Shown here: positions 34,827 to 46,304 of the stretch, piece by piece
How positions within the stretch are numbered: the first letter of the stretch is position 1
Layout of the letters: each line of letters begins with the position of its first letter
From: Bacterioplanes sp.
GTDB taxonomy: Bacteria > Pseudomonadota > Gammaproteobacteria > Pseudomonadales > Oceanobacteraceae
DNA: 64,000 nucleotides
Direction of reading: 5' to 3'
Assembly (NCBI GenBank): GCA_014859445.1
Contig: JACUUC010000002.1
Location: 1 to 64,000, forward strand
The notes under the pieces: model-generated
Seen by the model: the letters and a program-made list of their open reading frames with translations, nothing else
What the model was told of the DNA's origin: nothing
Databases searched by the model: none
Translations under genes and position numbers: made by a program

Positions 34827-35829
34827 TACGGAGTCGTCAACACGTTCCGCGGGTCGCGTTCGGGTTGATCCTGGGCCGACACTGGGTGCGAAACAGCATC
34901 GTATTGGTAAACGTGCTCAAATGAGCGCATGGCTGGCGAATCATCAGTTGGTTGCGATTGAAACCCTGATGGCGCTTCTGGCACGGCCGATGGCCAGTAT
35001 CCTGACGTGGTTCGTGATTGCCATTGCCCTAACCTTGCCGGGTGCCTTATGGATGACACTGGATAACATCGAACAGTTGAGTGGTCGTTTTCAAGAATCG
35101 GGACGAATTACGGTGTATTTACAGCCCGGCAGCGAGGTGTTGGCGGGGCAAGCGTTGAGTGATCGCATTGCGCAATTACCAAACGTAGTCACCACCGATT
35201 TCATCAGTGCTGAGGACGCGCTGGCGGACTTTCGGGAAACCAGTGGGTTACAGGCCGCGTTGGATTTATTACCTGAGAACCCCTTACCTGCCGTGATTTT
35301 GGTTGAGCCACCGTTGGCGCTATCGGGGGAACCGTTGGATACCTTGTTGGCAACGTTGCGGGGTTATTCGCTGGTCGATACCGTTCAGTTGGACATGGCG
35401 TGGATCGATCGACTCATGGCGATGCTGGTGCTTGGACAGCGGATGAGTGTGGTGCTCGGGGTGCTGCTGTCGCTGGCTATTTTATTGGTGGTGGGTAACA
35501 CCATACGCTTGGCTATTGCGGCACGGGTGGATGAAATTCGTGTGGTTAAATTGGTCGGCGGTACCAATGCCTATGTCCGTCGTCCGTTTTTATACACAGG
35601 CTTGTGGTTCGGTTTTGTGGGTGGCTTGATCAGCTGGGTGTTGCTGACCATCAGCTGGTGGCTGCTCAGCGGTCCTGTTTCGCAATTGGCGGGCTTATAC
35701 AGCTCACAATTTAGCTTAAAGCCGTTATCGGCTGTCGCTGCGTTGACACTGCTGCTCTCCGCCATGCTGCTTGGCTGGATTGGCGCATGGTGGTCGGTCA
35801 GTCGCCATCTCTATCGTATTGAGCCTTAG
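34816..35829 (+). CDS. ftsX: Cell-division permease-like protein FtsX
   Basis: A 337-residue membrane protein with one N-terminal transmembrane helix (about 55-75), a periplasmic loop (SGRITVYLQPGSEV..., about 85-200) that contacts murein-hydrolase activators, and three C-terminal helices. VDEIRVVKLVGGTNAYVRRP is the conserved cytoplasmic coupling stretch. GGAGG at 34802-34806 supports the ATG at 34816. In Pseudomonas rpoH follows; here a convergent gamma-glutamyltransferase gene lies instead. Confidence 0.94.
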   Translation: MARNTESSTRSAGRVRVDPGPTLGAKQHRIGKRAQMSAWLANHQLVAIETLMALLARPMASILTWFVIAIALTLPGALWMTLDNIEQLSGRFQESGRITVYLQPGSEVLAGQALSDRIAQLPNVVTTDFISAEDALADFRETSGLQAALDLLPENPLPAVILVEPPLALSGEPLDTLLATLRGYSLVDTVQLDMAWIDRLMAMLVLGQRMSVVLGVLLSLAILLVVGNTIRLAIAARVDEIRVVKLVGGTNAYVRRPFLYTGLWFGFVGGLISWVLLTISWWLLSGPVSQLAGLYSSQFSLKPLSAVAALTLLLSAMLLGWIGAWWSVSRHLYRIEP

Positions 35830-35840
35830 CCAACCGCTTC

Positions 35841-37646
35841 TTAGTCACTCAGATCCGCGCGCCCAACGCCGCGCGGGTCACTGGCTGTCGTCACCTCATG
35901 CGCACGCTTATCCCACAGAATCGCCTGCATATTGCCATAGCGACGTTGAATTAAACGCAATTCATGTCCCATGGCTTGTAGTTGTTCGATTTCTTCGTCA
36001 CTGAAAGCATGGTCTTCGTGCTGGATAACATCGGGTCGATACTGGTGATGGAAGCGAGGTCGTGCTACCCAATCGTCCACTGGACGCTGTTGCAAGTGCT
36101 CCAACACCCCCAACAAAACCATGGTAATGATACGGCTACCGCCCGGAGTACCTAAAATGGCGGTTTGATGGGGGCTGTTGATGATGGTCGGTGTCATACT
36201 CGACAGGGGGCGCTTGCCCGGTGCAATGGCGTTGGCATGATTACCCACGAGACCATAGGCGTTGCCTGCTCCTGGCTTGGCCGAAAAATCATCCATCTCA
36301 TTGTTCAATACAATCCCTGTGCCTGCGACGGTGAAGGCTGAGCCGAAGGGTAAATTGATACTGAGTGTCGCGCTGACCATATTGCCGTCTCGATCCAGTA
36401 CGGAAAAGTGTGTCGTATGCAGACCTTGTTGTGGATCGTCGGCGGAACCTAATGCATCACTGGGGGTGGCTTGATCGGGACGAATCGACGATACCCAGTG
36501 CTGCGCCCGTTGCTCTGACAGCAGTTTGTGTGTGGGGACATCGACAAAGTCCGGATCACCCAAATAATACGCGCGATCACGATAAGCGCGGCGCATGACC
36601 TCAACCAGCAAATGCGTTTGTGCCACTTGATCCAATGATTGCCAATCGTAGTGGCTGAGCATGGTCAGCATTTGTGCAATGGCAATGCCACCCGATGACG
36701 GTGGCGGTGCGCTAATGAACTCTAATTCACCATAGTGTAGGTGAATAGGCTCACGTTCCACGATGCGATAATCGGCCAAGTCGGACAGCTGCCAGTCGCC
36801 ACCATGGCGTTGTACTTCGCTGACCATGCGCTGCGCGGTGTCACCGCGATAAAAACCATCAAAGCCTTGTTCGGCTAAGCGTTGTAAGGTGTTGGCCAGA
36901 TCCGTTTGCACCACCCGAAAACCCAGTTCCGGCATGTCATTGTTGTCCAAAAAGAGTGCGGCACTGGTCGGAAAACGTTGCATGGCGACGAGTCGATAGC
37001 CCAAAAACTGACGATAGCGCTCATCGATAAGAAAGCCATGTTGAGCATGCTGAATGGCATTGGCCAAGCTGTCACGAAGTGGTAATCGACCGTACTGCTG
37101 TTGTAGGTGAACAAACGCGGCGGCCTGTCCGGGAATGGCGGCAGCACTGGGGCCATTAATGGCACGGTCACGCTCGACGTTGCCATCGGCGTCTAAATAA
37201 TAATCGGCATGTGCCGCGGCCGGTGCGCGCTCACGAGCATCAATAAAACGATACCGTTGTTGCTCGGCGTCGTATATCAGCCAAAATCCACCACCACCGA
37301 TACCGGCGCTGTACGGCTCGACCACTCCTAAGGTGGCTGCGACGGCAATCGCGGCATCAAAGGCATTGCCACCCTGAGCCAAAATGGCCATACCGGCTTC
37401 GGTCGCTAATGGGTGTGCACTGGCAATGGCGGCTTTGGTGGGCGTGGGTTGTGTGGCTGTGGCTTCGACATTCGGTTGGGGTGTGTGCGTTGGTGCATTG
37501 AGTGCTTGCGCTTCGTCGGCGGTTACGCGCATGGAAGAAGCAGTATCATCGAGTGGTGCATGCGTACAGGCGCTGAGACTCAGTAACACGCTGAACGTCA
37601 TGATGGTAAGGCGATGGTGAGTTCGTAATGATGGATTCATACGCAT
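35841..37646 (-). CDS. ggt: Gamma-glutamyltransferase (lipoprotein signal)
   Basis: A 601-residue N-terminal-nucleophile hydrolase that cleaves glutathione and other gamma-glutamyl compounds in the periplasm. The N-terminus ends in a lipobox (LLSLSAC), so it is probably lipid-anchored. The large subunit starts near GGNAFDAAIAVAATLGVVEP. The autocleavage site and nucleophile is the second Thr of GLHTTHFSV, followed by the small subunit with NNEMDDFSAKPG and PLSSMTPTI. The GTPGGSRI motif is intact. The ATG abuts the T run of an intrinsic terminator, and the only Shine-Dalgarno-like bases are inside that hairpin. ATG at 37640 is an alternative start. Confidence 0.93.
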   Translation of the reverse strand: MRMNPSLRTHHRLTIMTFSVLLSLSACTHAPLDDTASSMRVTADEAQALNAPTHTPQPNVEATATQPTPTKAAIASAHPLATEAGMAILAQGGNAFDAAIAVAATLGVVEPYSAGIGGGGFWLIYDAEQQRYRFIDARERAPAAAHADYYLDADGNVERDRAINGPSAAAIPGQAAAFVHLQQQYGRLPLRDSLANAIQHAQHGFLIDERYRQFLGYRLVAMQRFPTSAALFLDNNDMPELGFRVVQTDLANTLQRLAEQGFDGFYRGDTAQRMVSEVQRHGGDWQLSDLADYRIVEREPIHLHYGELEFISAPPPSSGGIAIAQMLTMLSHYDWQSLDQVAQTHLLVEVMRRAYRDRAYYLGDPDFVDVPTHKLLSEQRAQHWVSSIRPDQATPSDALGSADDPQQGLHTTHFSVLDRDGNMVSATLSINLPFGSAFTVAGTGIVLNNEMDDFSAKPGAGNAYGLVGNHANAIAPGKRPLSSMTPTIINSPHQTAILGTPGGSRIITMVLLGVLEHLQQRPVDDWVARPRFHHQYRPDVIQHEDHAFSDEEIEQLQAMGHELRLIQRRYGNMQAILWDKRAHEVTTASDPRGVGRADLSD

Positions 37647-37672
37647 AAAAAAGCCCCACCCTTAGGTGAGGC
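37647..37672 (-). terminator. Intrinsic terminator abutting the ggt start
   Basis: On the minus strand: GCCTCACC, loop TAAG, GGTGGGGC, then TTTTTT, then the ggt ATG with no gap. The 8 bp stem is fully paired with one U-G. It lies 60 bases after the ferredoxin stop and would terminate that transcript. The possible ggt ribosome site (TAAGG/GGTGGGG) is within the loop and 3' arm. Confidence 0.75.
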
Positions 37673-37731
37673 TGTCCAGTAACCTAAGTAGCCATTAGTG
37701 TGGGCAACTTGGCGCGTGGCTGCAAGAGGGA

Positions 37732-40254
<2,523 letters not shown>

Positions 40255-40290
40255 ACTGAGCTCTCTTGTTGTTATACGGCGTTCGGCCCA

Positions 40291-40857
40291 TTAAGAATAA
40301 ACAATGTGTTGCGGTGGCCCAGGGTAACCACTGGTGACGAAGGTCTCCGGCTGTGCGTACCAGCAAATGCTGACCAATTTGCACAGTGATCCGTAACCCA
40401 TACGTTTTAATTGGATACGGCTTACTTTCCAATCTTGCAAAAAGGCTTCCACATCCTCAGGGCTGGCTTCGGACCAGCGCGACCAAGGAGCGCCCATGAG
40501 TTTGCGTATTGGGGCAACGGCCATGACATCGAGCAGCATCACCAGTTCTTTTTGGGCGTAATGTTGCAGGGTGCCCATCAGTCGATCGAGGGCTTGTAAC
40601 AGCCGCTCTTCCGCCTGGTCAGCCAAGGTGCCGGGGTAACTCTGGTTCAAAATCACGGGCGCGATGGCGGCAATAAATTCCAAGTGCGCTGGACGCAGCA
40701 AACGGTAGCCCGGTGCGGCAGGTGCTTGGCTACACCCGGTTAAGGCCGCAAAAGAACCTCCGACCGTCAGTAATGCCGCACTGCCCGCGCTGAGCTGCAT
40801 AAAACCACGGCGTGTCGTGTTGACGTTCAATGAACTCGATACGGTTGATTTCGACAT
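40291..40857 (-). CDS. Tat-signal small subunit-like protein (PA0365 type)
   Basis: A 188-residue protein with a clear Tat signal (NTTRRGFMQLSAG) and a following hydrophobic stretch ending TGCSQ, a possible lipobox. The body resembles the gluconate 2-dehydrogenase subunit 3-like family, whose members are exported with a GMC-type partner by hitch-hiking. Located between aldehyde dehydrogenase and GMC oxidoreductase genes, it is likely the accessory subunit that carries the GMC protein to the periplasmic side. The start at 40857 follows GAGG. Confidence 0.75.
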   Translation of the reverse strand: MSKSTVSSSLNVNTTRRGFMQLSAGSAALLTVGGSFAALTGCSQAPAAPGYRLLRPAHLEFIAAIAPVILNQSYPGTLADQAEERLLQALDRLMGTLQHYAQKELVMLLDVMAVAPIRKLMGAPWSRWSEASPEDVEAFLQDWKVSRIQLKRMGYGSLCKLVSICWYAQPETFVTSGYPGPPQHIVYS

Positions 40858-40864
40858 GGCCACC

Positions 40865-42307
40865 TCAACGAATAAACAGCTTATGGATCAATTTTTGCAA
40901 AGCACCACCGTAGGGGGGGTAGATGAATTGCCCGCTGTTAAAGCGCCCTTTGCGGTGCACCGCTTTGGCTTTTGATAACGCAATAAAACCTTCATGGCCG
41001 TGATAGTGGCCCATACCGGATGGGCCAACACCACCAAAGGGCATGTCATCTTGGGCGATGTGCATGAGGGTATCGTTGATGGTCACGCCACCGGCGTGGG
41101 TGCGCTCTAAAATGGTTTGCTGTTGTTGTTTGCTGTAACTGAAAAAATACAACGCCAAGGGACGATCGCGATCGTTGACGTAATCAATGGCATTTTCCAA
41201 CGTGCGATACGGAATCACGGGCAAAATAGGGCCAAATAATTCTTCTTGCAGCACTTTCATGTCGTCGGTGGCATTTTGAATGATGTGCAGCGGCATCTTG
41301 CGGGTGCCGCTGAAATCCTCTTGAGCCGGATTGACGACGGTGATTTTGGCACCGCGCTGTTGCGCATCATTGACCCACGACTGTAGGCGTTCATGCTGAC
41401 GATCGTTGATGATGGCGGTGTAATCGCTGTTGGTTTTGAGCGAAGGGTACATGGTTGCAAAGGTGGTTAGGTAGGTGTCGACAAAGGCCTTTTCTTGCTC
41501 TTCGGGTACCAAAATGTAATCGGGTGCAATACACGTTTGCCCGGCATTGAGGGACTTACCAAAACAAATGCGTTCGACGGCGTCCTGTAAATTAGCACCT
41601 GGCGCAATAATGGCTGGTGATTTACCACCCAGTTCGAGGGTCACGGGTGTTAAATTCTTTGCGGCGGCCGACATGACAATGCGGCCTACGGCCGTGGAAC
41701 CGGTGAAAATCAAATGATCCCAAGGCACTTCGGCAAAGGCACTGGATACTTCGACTTCGCCTTCAATGACGGCGACTTGGTTTTCGTGAAAGACACTGGC
41801 CAACAGTTTGCGCAGCACTTGGTTGGTGGCCGGAGTGAATTCGGACAACTTGATCATGGCGCGATTGCCTGCGGCCAAGGCGGTCATCAGTGGCACCAAG
41901 GTCAACTGAATGGGGTAATTCCAAGGCACTATGATGCCAACCACGCCCAGCGGTTGGTACATCACGTGATTGTGCGACGGCGCAAACAGCATACCGACGT
42001 GACGCTTAGAGGGTTTCATCCAGCCGCGCAGTTTTTTGCAGGCGTAGTTAATGCCTTCGACGCTGGTCATGATCTCGGCAATCAGGGTTTCATCACGTGA
42101 ACGGCATGAAAAATCGTGATTAACAGCATCGGCTAGCTCGTCTTGGCGCTCCAAAATAGCGGCTTTTAAGCGTTTTAGGTCACGGATGCGTTGCGTGTAA
42201 CTGGGCATGGGTTGCTGACGAAACGCCAAACGTTGTTGTTGATGCAAAGACGTAAGGCGCGCCATTTCGGCGTGGGGGGAGTGCAGCTCGGTGACAGTGG
42301 CAACCAT
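40865..42307 (-). CDS. Coniferyl-aldehyde-dehydrogenase-type ALDH
   Basis: A 480-residue NAD(P)-dependent aldehyde dehydrogenase of the coniferyl aldehyde/long-chain fatty aldehyde group. IIVPWNYPIQL, FTGSTAVGR, LELGGKSPAI and the nucleophile segment NAGQTCIAPDY are intact. The C-terminal GALQKLIHKLFIR is a hydrophobic, basic tail that may attach it to the membrane, as in fatty-aldehyde dehydrogenases. First gene of the operon with the Tat-signal protein and GMC oxidoreductase, so alcohol to aldehyde to acid oxidation is predicted. Confidence 0.88.
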   Translation of the reverse strand: MVATVTELHSPHAEMARLTSLHQQQRLAFRQQPMPSYTQRIRDLKRLKAAILERQDELADAVNHDFSCRSRDETLIAEIMTSVEGINYACKKLRGWMKPSKRHVGMLFAPSHNHVMYQPLGVVGIIVPWNYPIQLTLVPLMTALAAGNRAMIKLSEFTPATNQVLRKLLASVFHENQVAVIEGEVEVSSAFAEVPWDHLIFTGSTAVGRIVMSAAAKNLTPVTLELGGKSPAIIAPGANLQDAVERICFGKSLNAGQTCIAPDYILVPEEQEKAFVDTYLTTFATMYPSLKTNSDYTAIINDRQHERLQSWVNDAQQRGAKITVVNPAQEDFSGTRKMPLHIIQNATDDMKVLQEELFGPILPVIPYRTLENAIDYVNDRDRPLALYFFSYSKQQQQTILERTHAGGVTINDTLMHIAQDDMPFGGVGPSGMGHYHGHEGFIALSKAKAVHRKGRFNSGQFIYPPYGGALQKLIHKLFIR

Positions 42308-42345
42308 GATCAGCTCCTAATGCTTTATTATTGGTATGACTTGCA

Positions 42346-42369
42346 TTTTTAGAGTGATTACTCTAAAAA
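42346..42369. promoter_or_regulatory. Perfect palindromic operator between ALDH operon and tetR
   Basis: TTTTTAGAGT-GATT-ACTCTAAAAA is a perfect 10+10 palindrome with a four-base spacer. It lies 39 bases from the ALDH start and 41 bases before the TetR start. This symmetric central position fits binding by the divergent TetR-type protein to repress both transcription units. Confidence 0.7.
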
Positions 42370-42409
42370 GTCAACGGGCAGTTACGGCCAAATGATCAGA
42401 GAGGAAACT

Positions 42410-43075
42410 ATGAGTACAAAGCAGCGCATCTTAGATGCCAGCTTGCAGTTGTTTAATGACCTCGGCGAGCGCAAGGTCAGCACCAATGCCATTGCCAGTC
42501 ATTTGGACATATCGCCCGGTAATCTGTATTACCACTTCAACAATAAGCAGGCGATCATTTATCAGCTGTTTTTGCGCTATGAAGCGCGTGTGTTGGACGT
42601 ACTGCAAGTGCCCACCGACCGGTCATTAACCATCACCGATAAGGTGCGTTATCTTCAGGCCATTTTTGCGGGTTTGTGGGAGTACCGGTTTTTGCATCGG
42701 GATATGGAGCATTTACTGCACGACAATGCCGAATTGCACGCGCGCTATCAACAGTTCTTTCGGCATTGCTTGGCGCGCGTGGCGGATATTTTACGTGGCT
42801 TAGCGGCCGCCCATATTCTTCGTATCGACGAGCAAGATATTGATGGCTTGGCATTGAATACGTGGATTGTGGTGACCTCGTGGTTTTCGTTTTTGCGCTG
42901 CAACTTATTGCAGCATGACGACGACAGCTTGTCGCCTGAGTTGTTGCAAGGCGGGATTTATCAAGTGTTTATGCTGGAGCAGCCTTACTTAACCGATGCC
43001 TATCGAGAGCACATGACGCAATTACAGCGTCAATTTATGCCTCGCCCCGAGTGGCTTTCCACCACACAATCATAA
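42410..43075 (+). CDS. TetR/AcrR-family regulator (PA0367 type)
   Basis: A 221-residue regulator. The N-terminal TetR helix-turn-helix is TKQRILDASLQLFNDLGERKVSTNAIASHLDISPGNLYYHFNNK, best seen around STNAIASHLDISPGNLYYHF. The C-terminal ligand domain (about 75-205) is typical for regulators of lipid and alcohol metabolism. The start at 42410 follows GAGAGGAAA. It is divergent from the aldehyde dehydrogenase operon and shares a perfect palindrome with it, so it is the probable repressor; the inducer may be a long-chain alcohol or acyl compound (inference). Confidence 0.88.
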   Translation: MSTKQRILDASLQLFNDLGERKVSTNAIASHLDISPGNLYYHFNNKQAIIYQLFLRYEARVLDVLQVPTDRSLTITDKVRYLQAIFAGLWEYRFLHRDMEHLLHDNAELHARYQQFFRHCLARVADILRGLAAAHILRIDEQDIDGLALNTWIVVTSWFSFLRCNLLQHDDDSLSPELLQGGIYQVFMLEQPYLTDAYREHMTQLQRQFMPRPEWLSTTQS

Positions 43076-43076
43076 C

Positions 43077-43101
43077 TGCCCCCATGGATGGCATGGGGGC
43101 A
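43077..43101. terminator. Terminator between tetR and metE
   Basis: TGCCCCCATG (43077-43086) and CATGGGGGCA (43092-43101) form a perfect 10 bp stem with loop GATGG, two bases after the tetR stop and six before the convergent metE stop. A bidirectional terminator is likely. Confidence 0.6.
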
Positions 43102-43106
43102 AGCCG

Positions 43107-45398
43107 TTAAGCAACGCTGCTGGTGGCTATTTGCCGCAATGTTTTGGCGGCTTGCACCATGTTCTGCAAGGCCGGAATGACTTCGTGCCATTGGCGAGTT
43201 TTCAGCCCACAGTCTGGGTTAACCCACAAGCGTTCTGCCGGAATGCGTTGTGCCGCTTTTTTCATCAGCGTTACCATGTCAGCCGCGTGTGGAATGTTCG
43301 GTGAGTGAATGTCGTAAACCCCCGGGCCGATGTCGTTCGGATAATCGAAATGCTCAAAGGCATCGAGTAATTCCATATCGGAGCGTGATGTTTCTATGGT
43401 AATGACATCGGCATCCATGTGCGCAATGGCTTCAATGATGTCATTGAATTCGGAGTAACACATGTGTGTATGAATCTGAGTCGCATTGCTCACGGCGTTG
43501 GCGCAAATGCGAAAACTGTCAACCGCCCAATCCAGATAGTGCTGCCATTGTGACTGGCGCAATGGCAGCCCTTCACGCAGCGCCGCTTCATCGATTTGAA
43601 TGATCGGGACTCCGGCTTTTTCTAAATCCAACACTTCGTCACGAATGGCCAAGGCCAGTTGATAGCAGGTATCCCGTCGTGGCTGATCATCGCGCACAAA
43701 CGACCAATTCAGAATCGTCACCGGGCCAGTCAGCATGCCTTTTACGGGCTTATCCGTTAGTGATTGTGCGAACCGCGTCCAATAGACGGTCATGGCGTTC
43801 GGACGACTGATATCACCAAATAAAATGGGTGGCTTAACACAGCGTGAACCGTACGATTGTACCCAGCCAAATTGACTGAAGACGTAGCCATCGAGTTGCT
43901 CTCCAAAGTATTCCACCATGTCGTTGCGTTCGGCCTCTCCATGCACGAGTACGTCCAAGCCAAGGGTTTCTTGCTCGCGAATGGCGCGTTCAATTTCGAG
44001 TTTCATTAATTCCGTGTAGCGTACTTGATCCAGTTTCCCTTGACGCCATTGCTGACGTGCTTGGCGAATGTCGGGCGTTTGCGGGAATGAGCCGATGGTG
44101 GTGGTTGGGTAAAGCGGTAAGTTTAAACAGCGTGTCTGTTCAAGCTGGCGTGTGGCAAAGTCGGCTTGGCGTTGACCGAACGACGTCGTGATGCTGTCCA
44201 CAGCGTGTTTGACGACCGGATTGTGTACTCGTGACGAGGTTTGGCGACTGTAGATCGCTTTGGCGTTGATGGCCAAGGCACTGGCGACTCGGTCTCGCCC
44301 TTCATTTAAGGCTCGTGCCAGCAGAGCCAGCTCGTGCAGTTTTTGTTGCGCAAACGCGAGCCAGTGTTTGACCTCGTTATCGATCTGTTGCTCGTTGTCT
44401 ACATCCACCGGTACGTGCAGCAGGGAACAAGACGGCGCTAACCACAAGCGATCGCCCAGCTTGGCGGCGATGGGCTCTAGCCAATCTAAGGTGGCGCTCA
44501 GGTCGCTTTTCCAGATATTACGGCCATTGATGACACCCAATGACAACACTTTATGAGTCGGTAGCCAATCAATCACTCGGTTGACCTCAAGATGGCCATT
44601 GATGGCGTCGATGTGTAGGCCTTGTACAGGCAATTCACACGCCAGTTGTAGGTTGTCTTGCAGCTCGCCAAAGTAGGTGGCCAACAGGAGTTTGACGCCG
44701 GTGTGCTTCAGGTGATGGTAGGCGTTGGTTAATGCATGACGCCAATCGCTGGACAATTCGGTCACCAAAATGGGTTCGTCTATTTGTACCCACTCAGCGC
44801 CTTCTGCGGCCAAAATACCCAATAGCTCGCTGTACACAGACAGTAAATCGGGCAACAAGTTGAGTTTGTTGCTGCGGTCTTTCTCTTTTCCTAGCCACAG
44901 GTACGTGACTGGACCTATGAGCACAGGCTTGGCACGATGGCCTTGTGCTCTGGCTTCACGTAATTGCTCAACCAGTCGTTGTGCGTTTAAGGTGAAGGTG
45001 GTGTCGGCATGAAATTCGGGCACGATGTAGTGATAGTTGGTATCGAACCATTTGGTCATTTCGCTGGCATGAACGCATTGGCACTCGCTGTCGTTGGCGG
45101 AGCGACCACGAGCGGCGCGAAAGTACTGGTCGAGCGCATGGCCGTGTTCACTCTGCACACGTTGCGGTAAATTACCTAAGGTCACGCTCATGTCCAGTAC
45201 GTGATCGTATAGCGAGAAATCGCCCACAGGCTGTATGTCGAGTACGGCTTGCTGTTGCCAGTGACGACGACGTAGCTCTGTTGCCACCTGTTGCAGTTGG
45301 TTTGTATCGCTTTGGCCATGCCAAAAGGATTCGAGGGCAAATTTTAATTCGCGGTGCGCGCCAATGCGGGGAAAACCAAGAGAGTGCGTAGTGACCAT
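43107..45398 (-). CDS. metE: Cobalamin-independent methionine synthase MetE
   Basis: A 763-residue enzyme transferring methyl from 5-methyltetrahydropteroyl-triglutamate to homocysteine. N-terminal [17 protein letters not shown] is the family start. The zinc site in the C-terminal half is built from HTHMCYSEF (His and Cys), a Glu, and NPDCGLKTR (Cys). [10 protein letters not shown] marks the second barrel. The full length is normal. The 69 bp leader is too short for a cobalamin or SAM riboswitch, and no MetR box (TGAA-N5-TTCA) is clear. AAGGAA precedes the ATG. Confidence 0.96.
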   Translation of the reverse strand: MVTTHSLGFPRIGAHRELKFALESFWHGQSDTNQLQQVATELRRRHWQQQAVLDIQPVGDFSLYDHVLDMSVTLGNLPQRVQSEHGHALDQYFRAARGRSANDSECQCVHASEMTKWFDTNYHYIVPEFHADTTFTLNAQRLVEQLREARAQGHRAKPVLIGPVTYLWLGKEKDRSNKLNLLPDLLSVYSELLGILAAEGAEWVQIDEPILVTELSSDWRHALTNAYHHLKHTGVKLLLATYFGELQDNLQLACELPVQGLHIDAINGHLEVNRVIDWLPTHKVLSLGVINGRNIWKSDLSATLDWLEPIAAKLGDRLWLAPSCSLLHVPVDVDNEQQIDNEVKHWLAFAQQKLHELALLARALNEGRDRVASALAINAKAIYSRQTSSRVHNPVVKHAVDSITTSFGQRQADFATRQLEQTRCLNLPLYPTTTIGSFPQTPDIRQARQQWRQGKLDQVRYTELMKLEIERAIREQETLGLDVLVHGEAERNDMVEYFGEQLDGYVFSQFGWVQSYGSRCVKPPILFGDISRPNAMTVYWTRFAQSLTDKPVKGMLTGPVTILNWSFVRDDQPRRDTCYQLALAIRDEVLDLEKAGVPIIQIDEAALREGLPLRQSQWQHYLDWAVDSFRICANAVSNATQIHTHMCYSEFNDIIEAIAHMDADVITIETSRSDMELLDAFEHFDYPNDIGPGVYDIHSPNIPHAADMVTLMKKAAQRIPAERLWVNPDCGLKTRQWHEVIPALQNMVQAAKTLRQIATSSVA

Positions 45399-45467
45399 AA
45401 TGCATTCCTTTTCAATCTGTCGTGCGGGGTTTATGTTGAATAGTGCTCAGAGTAAGGGAAACTCTTC

Positions 45468-46304
45468 ATGAGAAAAAATGGTATTAATTCAATTTGTAAT
45501 GAGTTTATTTCATGTTTGTGGGCGGGAAGTGGATCGCTTGGGCGGTTTGTCGGGCTGTTGCTGGTGCTGTGCTTGCCCGTTCAATCTGTGTATGGCTTTG
45601 ATGGTCGTACGCATGCGCTGATTTGTGACATGGCGTACGAGCGGTTATCGGCCAAAGCGCAGCAACGGGTGCAACAGTTGGTGAAACAATCGGGCAAAAA
45701 GCACTTTGCACAGGCTTGTGCTTGGCCAGATGAGGTGCGCCGACAGGCACGCTTTAGCCATACTCGCCCGTGGCATTTTGTGAATGTGGCGCGTGGCGCG
45801 AGCACGGTTAAGGCGAGCGATTGTGAGCAACAAGGCTGCGTGGTCACGGCCATACAGATCATGGAAAAACGCTTAGCGGCTAAGCCGAATGACGACTGGC
45901 AAGCCTTATTGTTTTTGGCGCATTTTATTGCGGATGTGCATCAACCACTGCACGTCAGTTATGCCAATGACCTCGGTGGCAATCGTGCGTCAGTCCGATA
46001 TCATGGCCGTCCTTCCAATCTGCATCGGTTATGGGATGGTCAGCTGATGCCGAAGGAACAGTTTCATGTGACACGGCAACGGTTAGTTCGGGGCATCGCA
46101 GGCAATCCTGCGCATTGGCGACAAGGCGATGAGTGGCGCTGGGCCAACGAGTCGCTGACCATCACGCGCCAGTTATATCGCCAACACCGTGACGGCCAAG
46201 TGATTGACGCCGTTTACTTAGCCAAGTATCGGCCTGTGTTCGAACAACGGGTACAACAAGCCGCCGTGCGCTTAGCATGGCGGCTCGAACGCTTGTTAGG
46301 CTAG
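45468..46304 (+). CDS. S1/P1-type nuclease (secreted)
   Basis: A 278-residue zinc-dependent nuclease or phosphodiesterase of the S1/P1 family, acting on single-stranded nucleic acid outside the cytoplasm. The signal peptide covers roughly residues 1-42. Candidate zinc ligands are in GRTHALICDMA, the central RPWHFVNV, LAHFIADVHQPLHV (HxxxDxHxP type), DLGGNRASVRYHG and NLHRLWD. The predicted mature N-terminus is FDGRTH, with Phe where many family members have a metal-binding Trp. Divergent from metE and convergent with aidB-like. Confidence 0.85.
   Translation: MRKNGINSICNEFISCLWAGSGSLGRFVGLLLVLCLPVQSVYGFDGRTHALICDMAYERLSAKAQQRVQQLVKQSGKKHFAQACAWPDEVRRQARFSHTRPWHFVNVARGASTVKASDCEQQGCVVTAIQIMEKRLAAKPNDDWQALLFLAHFIADVHQPLHVSYANDLGGNRASVRYHGRPSNLHRLWDGQLMPKEQFHVTRQRLVRGIAGNPAHWRQGDEWRWANESLTITRQLYRQHRDGQVIDAVYLAKYRPVFEQRVQQAAVRLAWRLERLLG

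Noticed and set aside
45399-45467. Cobalamin or SAM riboswitch upstream of metE
   Set aside because: The divergent gap is only 69 bases and lacks B12-box or SAM-box features.
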